Assembly: GCA_020161135.1 (NCBI GenBank) | Contig: JAIUOB010000001.1 | Coordinates: 1-64,000, forward strand | Source of the DNA: Gemmatimonadota bacterium | GTDB taxonomy: Bacteria; Gemmatimonadota; Gemmatimonadetes; Gemmatimonadales; Gemmatimonadaceae | Direction: 5' to 3' | DNA length: 64,000 nucleotides | Shown here: positions 57,115-64,000 of the stretch, one piece after another | How the letters are laid out: each line of letters starts with the position of its first letter | Position numbering within the stretch: position 1 is the stretch's first letter | The notes under the pieces: model-generated | What the model was told of the DNA's origin: nothing | Databases searched by the model: none | The model's input: the letters and a program-made list of their open reading frames with translations, nothing else | Translations under genes and position numbers: made by a program

Positions 57115-59657
57115 TTGGCGGCTCCCGTGGCCGCCGGACGCGGCGCGAAGGTGAAGGTGTTGCGGACGTCGGCCGGCGCCAGCTCATCGGGGGTGCGCGG
57201 GGTGCGTACGCTGTCGAGCGTGCCGCTGGCCCACAGCGGCAGGCGATCGAGGTAGAAGGGGCTGGCGGGGTTGCCGCTCTGTCCGCCGGGATAGGTCGCG
57301 CGCACGATGGGCTGCGGCCCCAACTCGACGACCATGCGCCAGCTCGCGCCGAAGTTCGCGCGGCGCGATGCGACCGACGGGTTGAGCGTCCCGCGCCCAC
57401 CGTCGATGGGGGTCTCCGGCGCCGAGAAGCCGGCCAGCCGCAGCAGGTGCTGCGGACGCGCCGGCGACACGCGACCCCACGTCCACGGCGTCTGCGCCGG
57501 GTCGCCGTACTGCACCACGAGCGTGTCGTACGCCCACGCCAGCGCATCGCCCACGATGCGGTCGCGATCCTCGCGCACCTCCGCCGTGCGACGATCATCC
57601 CACCACGCGTTCGCCGGCTGCGCGAAGAACTGCAGCAGCCGCGACTCGCTCGGGGTCACCGCGCGCGTCGAATCGCCGGTGGGGATGAACTCGTCGTAGA
57701 GCTGCGTGGTGACGCGACCCAACGCCGTTTCGAAGAGCCGGGCGCCGGTGTTCTCGCGGGTGTAGCGCATGTCCCACGCGGCGAGCAGTGCGATGGCCTT
57801 GCCCAGTGATGCCGGTGGTGTGCCCTGCCCTGCCCGCGCCCGCGCGGCCTCGAGCAGCGCCGGCACGAGGCGTTCGGCCCGCACGCTGCCGGGATCGGTG
57901 TGCATGCGCCGCATCTTGTCCACGGTCACGGCGCTGTCGGCGCGCAGCAGACGATTGACCTGCAGCGCGCGCCAGATCTCGTAGTGGTTGTCGACACCGA
58001 GGTAGAGCGGATCGCTTTCCGGATCGATGGGCTGCTGGTTGGCCGACGCGAGGAACCCCTGCGCCGGGCGCAGCGCCTGCGGATAGCGCGACACCGGCCG
58101 GAAGCCGATCCAGTCGCTGCGACGCGTGCGCCCATCGAGGATGGCCGTACCGCGTCCCGAATCGGCACGGATGGGGAAGCGCCCGGTCGAGCGGATGGCG
58201 ATGGTGCCCGCAGTGTCGGCGACGATCATGTTCTGCGCCGGCGCCGTGTAGTACGCCGCGAGCGAATCGAGGAACGCCTGCGCCGTGGTGGCGTGCATGC
58301 TGGCGTAGAAGCCCTGCAGCTCGGTGCCGGCTTCGAGCACTGTCCAGCGCATGGAGAGCCACGTGCTCCCCTGTCGGCGCATCGGGCCGCGATGCGTGTA
58401 GTACACCGTGTCGGTGGCGAGCGTGCGGCCGCGGGCATCGCGATACGTCTCGACGCGCGTGACCAGCTTCTGCAGGCTGCCATCGAGCTCATACGCCGTG
58501 GGCGCGGCCGCGTTGTCGACCGTCTCCTGCCAGAAGTCCATCACGTCGGCGCCGGTGTTCGTGAAGCTCCAGGCAAAGGCGCGCGTGTAGCCGATGGTCA
58601 CGCCCGGCAGGCCGGGGATGGTCACACCGCCCACGTCCATCACTCCCGGCACCACGAGATGCACCTCGTACCAGATGCTCGGCAACGTGAGCTCGAGATG
58701 CGGGTCGCCGGCCAGCAGCGCGTGCCCTGACGCACTGCGCGACGGCGCCACCGCCCAGTTGTTGCTCGCGAAGGCGCGCAACTGCTGCAGCGCCTCGCGC
58801 TCGTCGGCGGGGAGCTGCGCATCACGCGACCAGGCGAGCGGACCGGTGCGCGCGCCGCGCGTGAGCTGCGCGACGAGCTTCGTGGCGGCCGGGTCGGGCG
58901 CGCCGGGTGCGGGAATCGCGCCGAGCGCCTCGCGTGGCGCGTTGCGCGCAGCGGGCTGGATGGGATCCTGCACCGGCGAGTCGCTGTCGAAGAGCACGCG
59001 CGCCGCACTGTCGCCCACCAGGGCACGCGCGCGCAGCAGGTTGAGCTCGACGGGGTCGTGCGCGAGCGTGTAGCCCATGCGATTGAGCAGGTGCAGCGAG
59101 TGGATGGGCACCCATGGGCGCGGCGTTGCCCGCAGCAGCTTGTACTCCACCGGGTAGTCGGCCGGCGTGAGCAGCTCGCGATAGGCGTTGATGCCGTCGG
59201 CGTAGGCCTGCAGCACGCGCGCCATGCGCGACGTGGTGTCCATGGCCGCCCACCGCTGTTCGGCCGAATGGGGCATGCCGAGGTGCCGCGTCTCCTGATC
59301 GGCGGAGAGGGCGACGTCGCCCACGAGTTCGGTGAGCGTGCCTTCGCCGGCGCGCGCCTGCAGCTCGAGCTGGAAGAGCCGATCGCGCGCGACGACGAAG
59401 CCGAGCGCGCGGAACGCGTCGAGCTCGTTACGTGCGAAGATGTGCGGCACACCGCGCTGGTCGAAGCGCACGACCACGCTGTCGGTGGTGAGCACGCCCG
59501 ACACCCCGCGCTGCCGCATGCCATCATCGGCGGCGTTGGCCCACAGCCCGACGCGCGGGTTGAGGAGCGGACCGAGCGGCGGAATGGGACCCGCGCCCAC
59601 GAGGGAGAGCCAGAGGGCGGCGGCGGTGAGCACCGAGAAGGCGAGGGCCTTCAGCAT
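57111..59657 (-). CDS. Penicillin acylase family N-terminal-nucleophile hydrolase
   Basis: The 848-residue precursor has a signal peptide (LKALAFSVLTAAALWLSL). After an alpha-subunit-like region (about 30-265) and a spacer, the nucleophile Ser298 appears in ASNNWAVAPSRSASG, the family-standard SNNW site with later GHALLAGDPHLE. Autocleavage before Ser298 would give alpha and beta chains. Members deacylate penicillins, acyl-homoserine lactones or cyclic lipopeptides; the substrate is unknown. The start MLKALAF (59655-59657) is chosen because the frame before it runs into a repeat. It pairs with the small membrane protein. Confidence 0.9.
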   Translation of the reverse strand: MLKALAFSVLTAAALWLSLVGAGPIPPLGPLLNPRVGLWANAADDGMRQRGVSGVLTTDSVVVRFDQRGVPHIFARNELDAFRALGFVVARDRLFQLELQARAGEGTLTELVGDVALSADQETRHLGMPHSAEQRWAAMDTTSRMARVLQAYADGINAYRELLTPADYPVEYKLLRATPRPWVPIHSLHLLNRMGYTLAHDPVELNLLRARALVGDSAARVLFDSDSPVQDPIQPAARNAPREALGAIPAPGAPDPAATKLVAQLTRGARTGPLAWSRDAQLPADEREALQQLRAFASNNWAVAPSRSASGHALLAGDPHLELTLPSIWYEVHLVVPGVMDVGGVTIPGLPGVTIGYTRAFAWSFTNTGADVMDFWQETVDNAAAPTAYELDGSLQKLVTRVETYRDARGRTLATDTVYYTHRGPMRRQGSTWLSMRWTVLEAGTELQGFYASMHATTAQAFLDSLAAYYTAPAQNMIVADTAGTIAIRSTGRFPIRADSGRGTAILDGRTRRSDWIGFRPVSRYPQALRPAQGFLASANQQPIDPESDPLYLGVDNHYEIWRALQVNRLLRADSAVTVDKMRRMHTDPGSVRAERLVPALLEAARARAGQGTPPASLGKAIALLAAWDMRYTRENTGARLFETALGRVTTQLYDEFIPTGDSTRAVTPSESRLLQFFAQPANAWWDDRRTAEVREDRDRIVGDALAWAYDTLVVQYGDPAQTPWTWGRVSPARPQHLLRLAGFSAPETPIDGGRGTLNPSVASRRANFGASWRMVVELGPQPIVRATYPGGQSGNPASPFYLDRLPLWASGTLDSVRTPRTPDELAPADVRNTFTFAPRPAATGAAK

Positions 59658-59694
59658 GAGTCGTAAGGGAGAGCGGGGGCCGGGGACGGGCTGA
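59658..59694. promoter_or_regulatory. Short gap with promoter of the penicillin acylase gene
   Basis: These 37 bp directly upstream of the penicillin acylase ATG should hold its promoter together with part of the repeat next to it. On the minus strand TTACGACTCATG runs into the start codon; no convincing ribosome site is seen. A promoter cannot be picked out. Confidence 0.25.
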
Positions 59695-59890
59695 GCACTG
59701 CGAACGGCGAACTGCGTGAACGAAAACTGCGGGAACGGTGGGGCGACAGGCGTCACGGCGTACGCGGGACCCGCGACAGGCTCAGGGCGGGGGCGGTCGG
59801 GGTACGGTGACGACGGGCTTCCGTGGTTCCCGTTGGCTCGTGGGCGTGCTCCCGTCGTTCCGCTCCCCCCGCTCCCGTGGTTCGCGGTCC
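59695..59890. repeat. Intergenic repeat element, copy B
   Basis: This second copy shares with copy A (21233-21382) the words AACTGCGGGA (59725-59734, with a near copy at 59710), CGACGGG then CTTCCGTGGT (59818-59827), GGCTCG, GTGCTCCCG and CGCTCCC, in the same order and direction. GACGACGGG (59809-59817) pairs with CCCGTCGTT (59851-59859). It lies between two divergently read genes, and both promoters may run across it. The conserved order rules out mere GC bias. Confidence 0.6.
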
Positions 59891-59971
59891 CCCCTGTGCA
59901 AGATTTCCCGGCACCAGCGTCTCCCTGACAGCCCCCACCCCGGCGGGCCTCGGACCCTCTCTTTCCACGCC

Positions 59972-60487
59972 ATGGACGACCTGGAGCGCCTCTTTCACGC
60001 CTATCACGCCCCGCTGGTGCGCTACCTGACGCGCCGGATGGGGGATCGTGATGTGGCCGAGGAGCTGGCGCAGGAGACGTTCGTGCGGGCGCTGCGACAC
60101 GCACCGCTCACCAACGAACGCGCCTGGCTCTTCGCCGTTGCCACGAACCTCGTGCGCGACACGGCCCGCCGCGAATCCCGCGACCGACAGCGTCTGCTGC
60201 GCCTGCGCGCCGAAACCGATATCGCGGTCGATCCCGAACCGCTCGGCGTCGAACGCGTGCAGGAGCAGGCTTTCGCACGCCGCGCCGTGGATGCCTTGGC
60301 CGAACGCGATCGGCTGGCGCTGCTCATGAAGGAGGAAGGGCTCGACTACCACGAAATCGCCGCCGCCCTCGGCCTGTCCGTGGGGAGCGTCGGGACCACG
60401 CTGTCGCGTGCCCGCCGCCGGCTGGTGGACGCCTATGAGTCGCTGCAGCGCGAGCGCGCAGCGCAGGAGGGTTCGGATGTCGCCTGA
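59972..60487 (+). CDS. ECF-type sigma factor paired with a VWA anti-sigma fusion
   Basis: The 171-residue sigma factor has region 2 (residues 5-70; MGDRDVAEELAQETFVRALRH and AWLFAVATNLVRDTARR) and region 4 (about 105-155; EEGLDYHEIAAALGLSVGSVGTTLSRARRRL). ATG 59972 (MDDLERLFHAYH) is the start. It overlaps the next gene by 11 nt, and the AGGAGG of that gene lies within the sigma coding sequence. The promoter lies in repeat B. Confidence 0.92.
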   Translation: MDDLERLFHAYHAPLVRYLTRRMGDRDVAEELAQETFVRALRHAPLTNERAWLFAVATNLVRDTARRESRDRQRLLRLRAETDIAVDPEPLGVERVQEQAFARRAVDALAERDRLALLMKEEGLDYHEIAAALGLSVGSVGTTLSRARRRLVDAYESLQRERAAQEGSDVA

Positions 60488-63323
60488 CACGCCCAACACC
60501 AACGACCACGCACGGCGCGACGCCGCGCACGACAGCGACGACACGTTCGCCCTCGACCTGACGCGCCTCGCGCAGGACGCACACGACGGGGCGCCGCTGC
60601 GCGCGACATGGGATGCCGACGGGCACCCCGACGAGGGGAGCCTGCACGCGTACCTCGACGGCGCGTTCGACACCGGCGAGGCGGCGCGCATCGAGGCGCA
60701 CGTGACCGGCTGCGCGACCTGCGCGGCGTCGCTCGCCGAGGCGCGCGGGCTGCTGGCCGCGAGCGCGCGCATCCTGGGAACCCTCGACCATGTGTCGCGC
60801 GGCGTCGTGCCGGCCGACGACGTGCGTCGTGCTGCCGCGGCCATGATGGTGCCGCCACCGCGCCGCGTGCCCTGGTTCGCGCGGCCCATGTGGCGCGCTG
60901 CCGCCGTGCTGTTCGTCGCGGCGGGTGCCGGCGCGGTGTATCAGCAGCGCGAGCGTGTTGCGGCAGGCGCGGTCGCCGACTCGGCCGAGAAGGCGGCGGC
61001 GGCGAACCAGCCGTTGGCGACCACAGGCGCCCCCGCCGTGCCGCTCCCCGCGCCGTCTGCAGCGCCGGAAGCAGCGCCGGCCACGCCGAGCGTCGCCGCG
61101 ACGTCCACGGCGGAGGCGCGTGCACGGCGTGCAGATTCGGCGACGTCCAACGTCGCGTCGAGCATCGCGTCCAGCGTCGCGGTGCCCTCCCCCATCGCGG
61201 ACGCGGCGCCCGCCGCGGACCGCGTCGCGCGCGCTGCCGACCTGTCGGCGGAGAAGTCTGCGGAGCGCGTCGCCGAGCGGGCAACACAGATCCAGCCAGC
61301 GCCCGCGGCGCCGCAGTCGGCGGCGTCTGGCGCCGCGCCCGTGCCAGCGCCCGCCGTCGCATTGGCGCGCAGCGCTCCGGCGTTCCGCCCCTTCATCGTG
61401 CGTGGACAGGTGGTGCACGCGGGTACGCTGCGTCCCGTTGATGCGGCGACGGTCTCCGTGTCGCGTGCATCGGGTGCGAGCCTGACCGGCGCGGCGCGTG
61501 CGGGGGCGAATGCCCTCGCGATTGTCCGGGCCGACGTCGACGGACGCTTCCGCGCGGTGCTCGCGAACGTCAGCGACGGCGACTCGCTCGTGCTGAGCGC
61601 GCGGCGCATCGGCTACGAGCAGCCGCTCCTGCGACTGCGTGTGCAGGGCGACTCGCTGGTCGTGCAGGTGACCCTGACTCCGTCCGTGACCATGCTCTCC
61701 AGTATCGTGACCACCGAAGCCGCCAAGTCGGGCGTCAGCTACGACGCGCAGGGTCGCGGTGTGGCCGGCGGCATCGCCCGCGGCGTGGAGGTGCGCGCGG
61801 TGCGCCCGCAGTACGCGATGCCCGCAGCCACGACCTCGCCGAGCGTCCGCAACGGCGTCGTGCGCCCCGTGCCCGGGCAGTTTCCCGGCGTCGGCGGTGA
61901 TCGCGAGCAGTACGACCGCATCGTCGACAATCCGTTCCTCGCCGCGCGCGACAATCCGCTCTCCACCTTCTCCATCGACGTCGACCGCGCGGCGTTCGGC
62001 AACGTGCGACGCTTCCTCACGCAGGGACAGCGGCCGCCGAAGGACGCGGTGCGCATCGAGGAGCTGGTCAACTGGTTCCCGTACGACCTGCCCGCTCCGC
62101 GCGGCAGCGATCCGGTGGCCATCACCACCGAGGTCATGGCCGCCCCGTGGCAGCCGCGTCATCAGCTCGTGCGGGTCGCGCTGCAGTCCGAGCGCATCGC
62201 CACCGCCGACCTGCCGCCGTCCAACCTCGTCTTCCTCATCGACGTGTCGGGGTCGATGCAGAGCGACGACAAGCTGCCGCTGGTGAAGCAGTCGCTGCGG
62301 CTGCTCGTCGACCAACTGCGTCCGCAGGACCACGTGGCCATCGTGGCGTACGCCGGCGCGGCGGGGCTCGTGCTGCCGAGCACCTCGGGCGACGAGAAGG
62401 TGCGCATCATCGACGCGATCGATCGCCTGGAGGCCGGCGGTTCGACGGCCGGAGGGGCCGGCATCGAGCTCGCGTATCGCGTGGCCCGCGAGCACTTCCG
62501 CGAGCGTGGCAACAACCGCGTCATCCTGGCCACCGACGGCGACTTCAACGTCGGCGTGAGCAGCGATGGCGAACTCGAACGCCTCATCGAACGCAAACGC
62601 GCCGAGGGTACCTACCTCACCGTGCTCGGCTTCGGCACCGGCAACCTGCAGGACGCGAAGATGGCGAAGCTGGCCAAGGTGGGGAACGGCAACTACGCCT
62701 ACGTCGACGAGCTGGCCGAGGCGCGCAAGGTGTTCGTGCAGGAGCTGGGCGCGACGCTGGTGACCGTGGCCAACGACGTGAAGCTGCAGGTGGAGTTCAA
62801 CCCCACGCGGGTGCAGGCGTATCGCCTCATCGGCTACGAGGACAGGCTGCTGCGCACCGAGGACTTCAACGACGACCGCAAGGACGCCGGCGACCTGGGT
62901 GCGGGACACCAGGTGACGGCACTCTACGAGGTGGTGCCGGTGGGTGTCACGGGCACCGTGACGCTGCGCGCAGCCGATAGCCTGCGCTACGCGACGCCGG
63001 CCGTGGTGCCACCGAGTGTGGCGGGCAACGGCGAGCTGGCCTTCGTGAAGCTGCGCTACAAGCGCCCGGGTGAAAACACGAGCCGCCTGCTGTCGCACGC
63101 GGTGCCGGCGCGCACGGTGCGTGGCAGTGCGGACGCACGCTTCGCGGCGGCGGTGGCGTCGTTCGGCATGCTGCTGCGCGACTCGGAGTACGCCGGAACG
63201 AGCAGCGCCGCGCAGGTGCTGGAGCAGGCCCGCGCGGCGCTGGGGGAGGATGCAGGCGGCTATCGCGCCGCGTTCCTCACGTTGGTGGAGCGGTGGCGAT
63301 CGCTGGGGCGTGCGCGGGAGTGA
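60477..63323 (+). CDS. Anti-sigma zinc finger fused to YfbK/von Willebrand factor A protein
   Basis: The 948-residue protein combines, in order: an N-terminal anti-sigma finger (His75, Cys79, Cys82; HVTGCATC), one membrane helix (about residues 140-157), a 130-residue Ala/Pro/Ser linker, a carboxypeptidase-regulatory-like sandwich (about 305-410), the YfbK N-terminal region (about 480-545), a VWA domain with MIDAS Asp589 in DVSGSM (about 582-755), and a C-terminal DUF3520-like part. So a cytoplasmic sigma-binding end is joined to a large external binding module. The start is ATG 60477 with AGGAGG six bases upstream. It probably controls the sigma factor overlapping it. Confidence 0.9.
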   Translation: MSPDTPNTNDHARRDAAHDSDDTFALDLTRLAQDAHDGAPLRATWDADGHPDEGSLHAYLDGAFDTGEAARIEAHVTGCATCAASLAEARGLLAASARILGTLDHVSRGVVPADDVRRAAAAMMVPPPRRVPWFARPMWRAAAVLFVAAGAGAVYQQRERVAAGAVADSAEKAAAANQPLATTGAPAVPLPAPSAAPEAAPATPSVAATSTAEARARRADSATSNVASSIASSVAVPSPIADAAPAADRVARAADLSAEKSAERVAERATQIQPAPAAPQSAASGAAPVPAPAVALARSAPAFRPFIVRGQVVHAGTLRPVDAATVSVSRASGASLTGAARAGANALAIVRADVDGRFRAVLANVSDGDSLVLSARRIGYEQPLLRLRVQGDSLVVQVTLTPSVTMLSSIVTTEAAKSGVSYDAQGRGVAGGIARGVEVRAVRPQYAMPAATTSPSVRNGVVRPVPGQFPGVGGDREQYDRIVDNPFLAARDNPLSTFSIDVDRAAFGNVRRFLTQGQRPPKDAVRIEELVNWFPYDLPAPRGSDPVAITTEVMAAPWQPRHQLVRVALQSERIATADLPPSNLVFLIDVSGSMQSDDKLPLVKQSLRLLVDQLRPQDHVAIVAYAGAAGLVLPSTSGDEKVRIIDAIDRLEAGGSTAGGAGIELAYRVAREHFRERGNNRVILATDGDFNVGVSSDGELERLIERKRAEGTYLTVLGFGTGNLQDAKMAKLAKVGNGNYAYVDELAEARKVFVQELGATLVTVANDVKLQVEFNPTRVQAYRLIGYEDRLLRTEDFNDDRKDAGDLGAGHQVTALYEVVPVGVTGTVTLRAADSLRYATPAVVPPSVAGNGELAFVKLRYKRPGENTSRLLSHAVPARTVRGSADARFAAAVASFGMLLRDSEYAGTSSAAQVLEQARAALGEDAGGYRAAFLTLVERWRSLGRARE

Positions 63324-63347
63324 GCGCGCACGTCCCCGCGAGGCGTG

Positions 63348-63731
63348 TTACGGCTGGCGCTGCGCCGAGAAGGGAAACGCGCCCATGCCGGTGATCTCGA
63401 GCGCACCGTTCATGTTGTCCTTGTCCTTCATCGCGGCCGCGGCGTTGAGCGGGAGCTGCTGGCCGCCGGCGTTGAGGGTGAAGGAAAACCAGACGGAGTC
63501 ACCCTTGACGACGCCGGCCAGCGGGGCCGAGCCGAGCTCGGTCTCGATGGTGCCGGAGACGGAGTCGCCCTTCTGCGTGACGGTCATGAGCGCCTGACGC
63601 GCCTGATCGGGGGCGGAGATCGTGACGTTCCACTTGCCGGTGAGGTCGGCGAGAAGGCGCGGTGCGGTGGCGGCGATGCTGACAACGGCCGCAGCGGCGA
63701 GGGCGCCGGTAGCTAGAAGGCGACGAAGCAT
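63348..63731 (-). CDS. Small secreted protein with lipocalin-like fold
   Basis: The 127-residue product (start MLRRLLATG, 63729-63731) has a signal peptide (LAAAAVVSIAATA) and a mature domain of alternating short strands: LTGKWNVTISAP, then GDSVSGTIETELGSAPLAGVVKGDSVWFSFTLN. The pattern resembles lipid- or ligand-binding barrels found in Gemmatimonas-like genomes but the function is unknown. It is oriented toward the VWA fusion gene and divergent from the PepSY fragment. No cysteine. Confidence 0.7.
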   Translation of the reverse strand: MLRRLLATGALAAAAVVSIAATAPRLLADLTGKWNVTISAPDQARQALMTVTQKGDSVSGTIETELGSAPLAGVVKGDSVWFSFTLNAGGQQLPLNAAAAMKDKDNMNGALEITGMGAFPFSAQRQP

Positions 63732-63807
63732 GGGGGGAGGGCAAAGGGGAGGACGGCCGTGAACGACGAATGATTGAAGGATTCCGGGCCGGGCGCCAGA
63801 CTGGGGG

Positions 63808-64000
63808 ATGCCAACCCCTGCCCGCTGGCGCCAGTGGCACCGCTGGATCGGTGCTCCGGCCGCCCTGTTCCTGGCCTTCGCGGCCACCACCGGCGTGATC
63901 GTCGCCGGCGTGGAGTTCTTTGGCGAGGACGAAGCCGCGCGCGAGGCGAATCGCGCGCTGGTGAGTGCCGTCACCACCGCATCGCCGCCAGGCGCCTGGA
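63808..64000 (+). CDS. N-terminal part of a second PepSY-like membrane protein (cut by window end)
   Basis: The frame from ATG 63808 runs to the window end (64 codons). It starts MPTPARWRQWHRWIGAPAAL and shows one strong membrane helix (APAALFLAFAATTGVIVAG) followed by FFGEDEAAREANRAL. The WRQWHRWIG motif before the helix is the opening of PepSY-associated membrane proteins. It would be a second member beside the one at 29440. A G-run stands just before the start codon as a weak ribosome site. Confidence 0.7.
   Translation, partial: MPTPARWRQWHRWIGAPAALFLAFAATTGVIVAGVEFFGEDEAAREANRALVSAVTTASPPGAW

Noticed and set aside
60324..63098. 924-residue minus-strand frame opposite the VWA fusion
   Set aside because: Runs antisense to conserved VWA and YfbK motifs; no signal or motif of its own.

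Overview
The window is GC-rich bacterial chromosome, almost wholly coding, with genes on both strands, many 1-4 nt stop/start overlaps and frequent GTG starts. TonB receptors with a carboxypeptidase-like N-terminal domain, an orphan plug-domain protein, ECF sigma/anti-sigma pairs, PepSY membrane proteins and a SufBCDSU-only Fe-S system fit a Gram-negative, aerobic or microaerobic soil/freshwater bacterium, most like Gemmatimonadota. That placement is inference from gene content; no rRNA or marker gene proves it.

Layout. 1-215 is the tail of a secreted-type helical protein. 388-9497 is a complete high-affinity potassium system: a tiny unannotated membrane peptide, kdpF, kdpA, kdpB, kdpC, a beta-barrel porin, kdpD and kdpE. 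9595-11925 is a TonB-dependent receptor. 11922-18315 holds a nitrilase overlapping a secreted gamma-glutamyltransferase, a YfcC-type carrier, a GabD-like dehydrogenase and a small P-loop kinase-like ATPase. 18327-21192 is a copper-export operon on the minus strand (copZ-copA-csoR). 21347-28552 holds a two-domain VOC protein, an orphan TonB plug protein, a membrane-anchored Ser/Thr kinase, a two-subunit molybdenum hydroxylase and phosphoglucomutase. 28545-32530 holds a PP2C phosphatase, a PepSY reductase-like protein, an alpha/beta hydrolase and a matrixin protease.

32579-35257 (minus) is an ECF sigma / zinc-finger anti-sigma / double-PDZ operon. 35440-43914 holds a serine hydrolase with a histone-like tail, a SufT-like protein, an LspA-like protein lacking a catalytic Asp, RNase D, an AI-2E permease, an alpha/beta hydrolase, an ICMT-like methyltransferase, a 7Fe ferredoxin, YhbY, an M23 lipoprotein and a membrane-anchored ACP-like protein.

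44116-50943 is a full SUF iron-sulfur operon: sufR (probably leaderless), sufB, sufC, sufD, sufU, a Rieske protein, sufS and a second, divergent sufU. 51001-57114 carries YciI, a phosphodiester glycosidase, a VTT membrane protein, an HD nucleotidase, Tgt, an aquaglyceroporin, an MBL-fold protein and a small membrane protein. 57111-63323 has a penicillin acylase-family hydrolase and a second ECF sigma factor overlapping a one-polypeptide anti-sigma/YfbK-VWA fusion. The window ends in a small secreted protein and the start of a second PepSY protein.

The most unusual items are the sigma/anti-sigma-VWA fusion, an intergenic repeat family with copies about 38 kb apart, the G-quadruplex-capable insert between sufB and sufC, the paired SufU paralogs, the catalytically altered LspA-like protein and the extra peptide ahead of kdpF. 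I saw no tRNA, rRNA, CRISPR array, transposase or phage gene.
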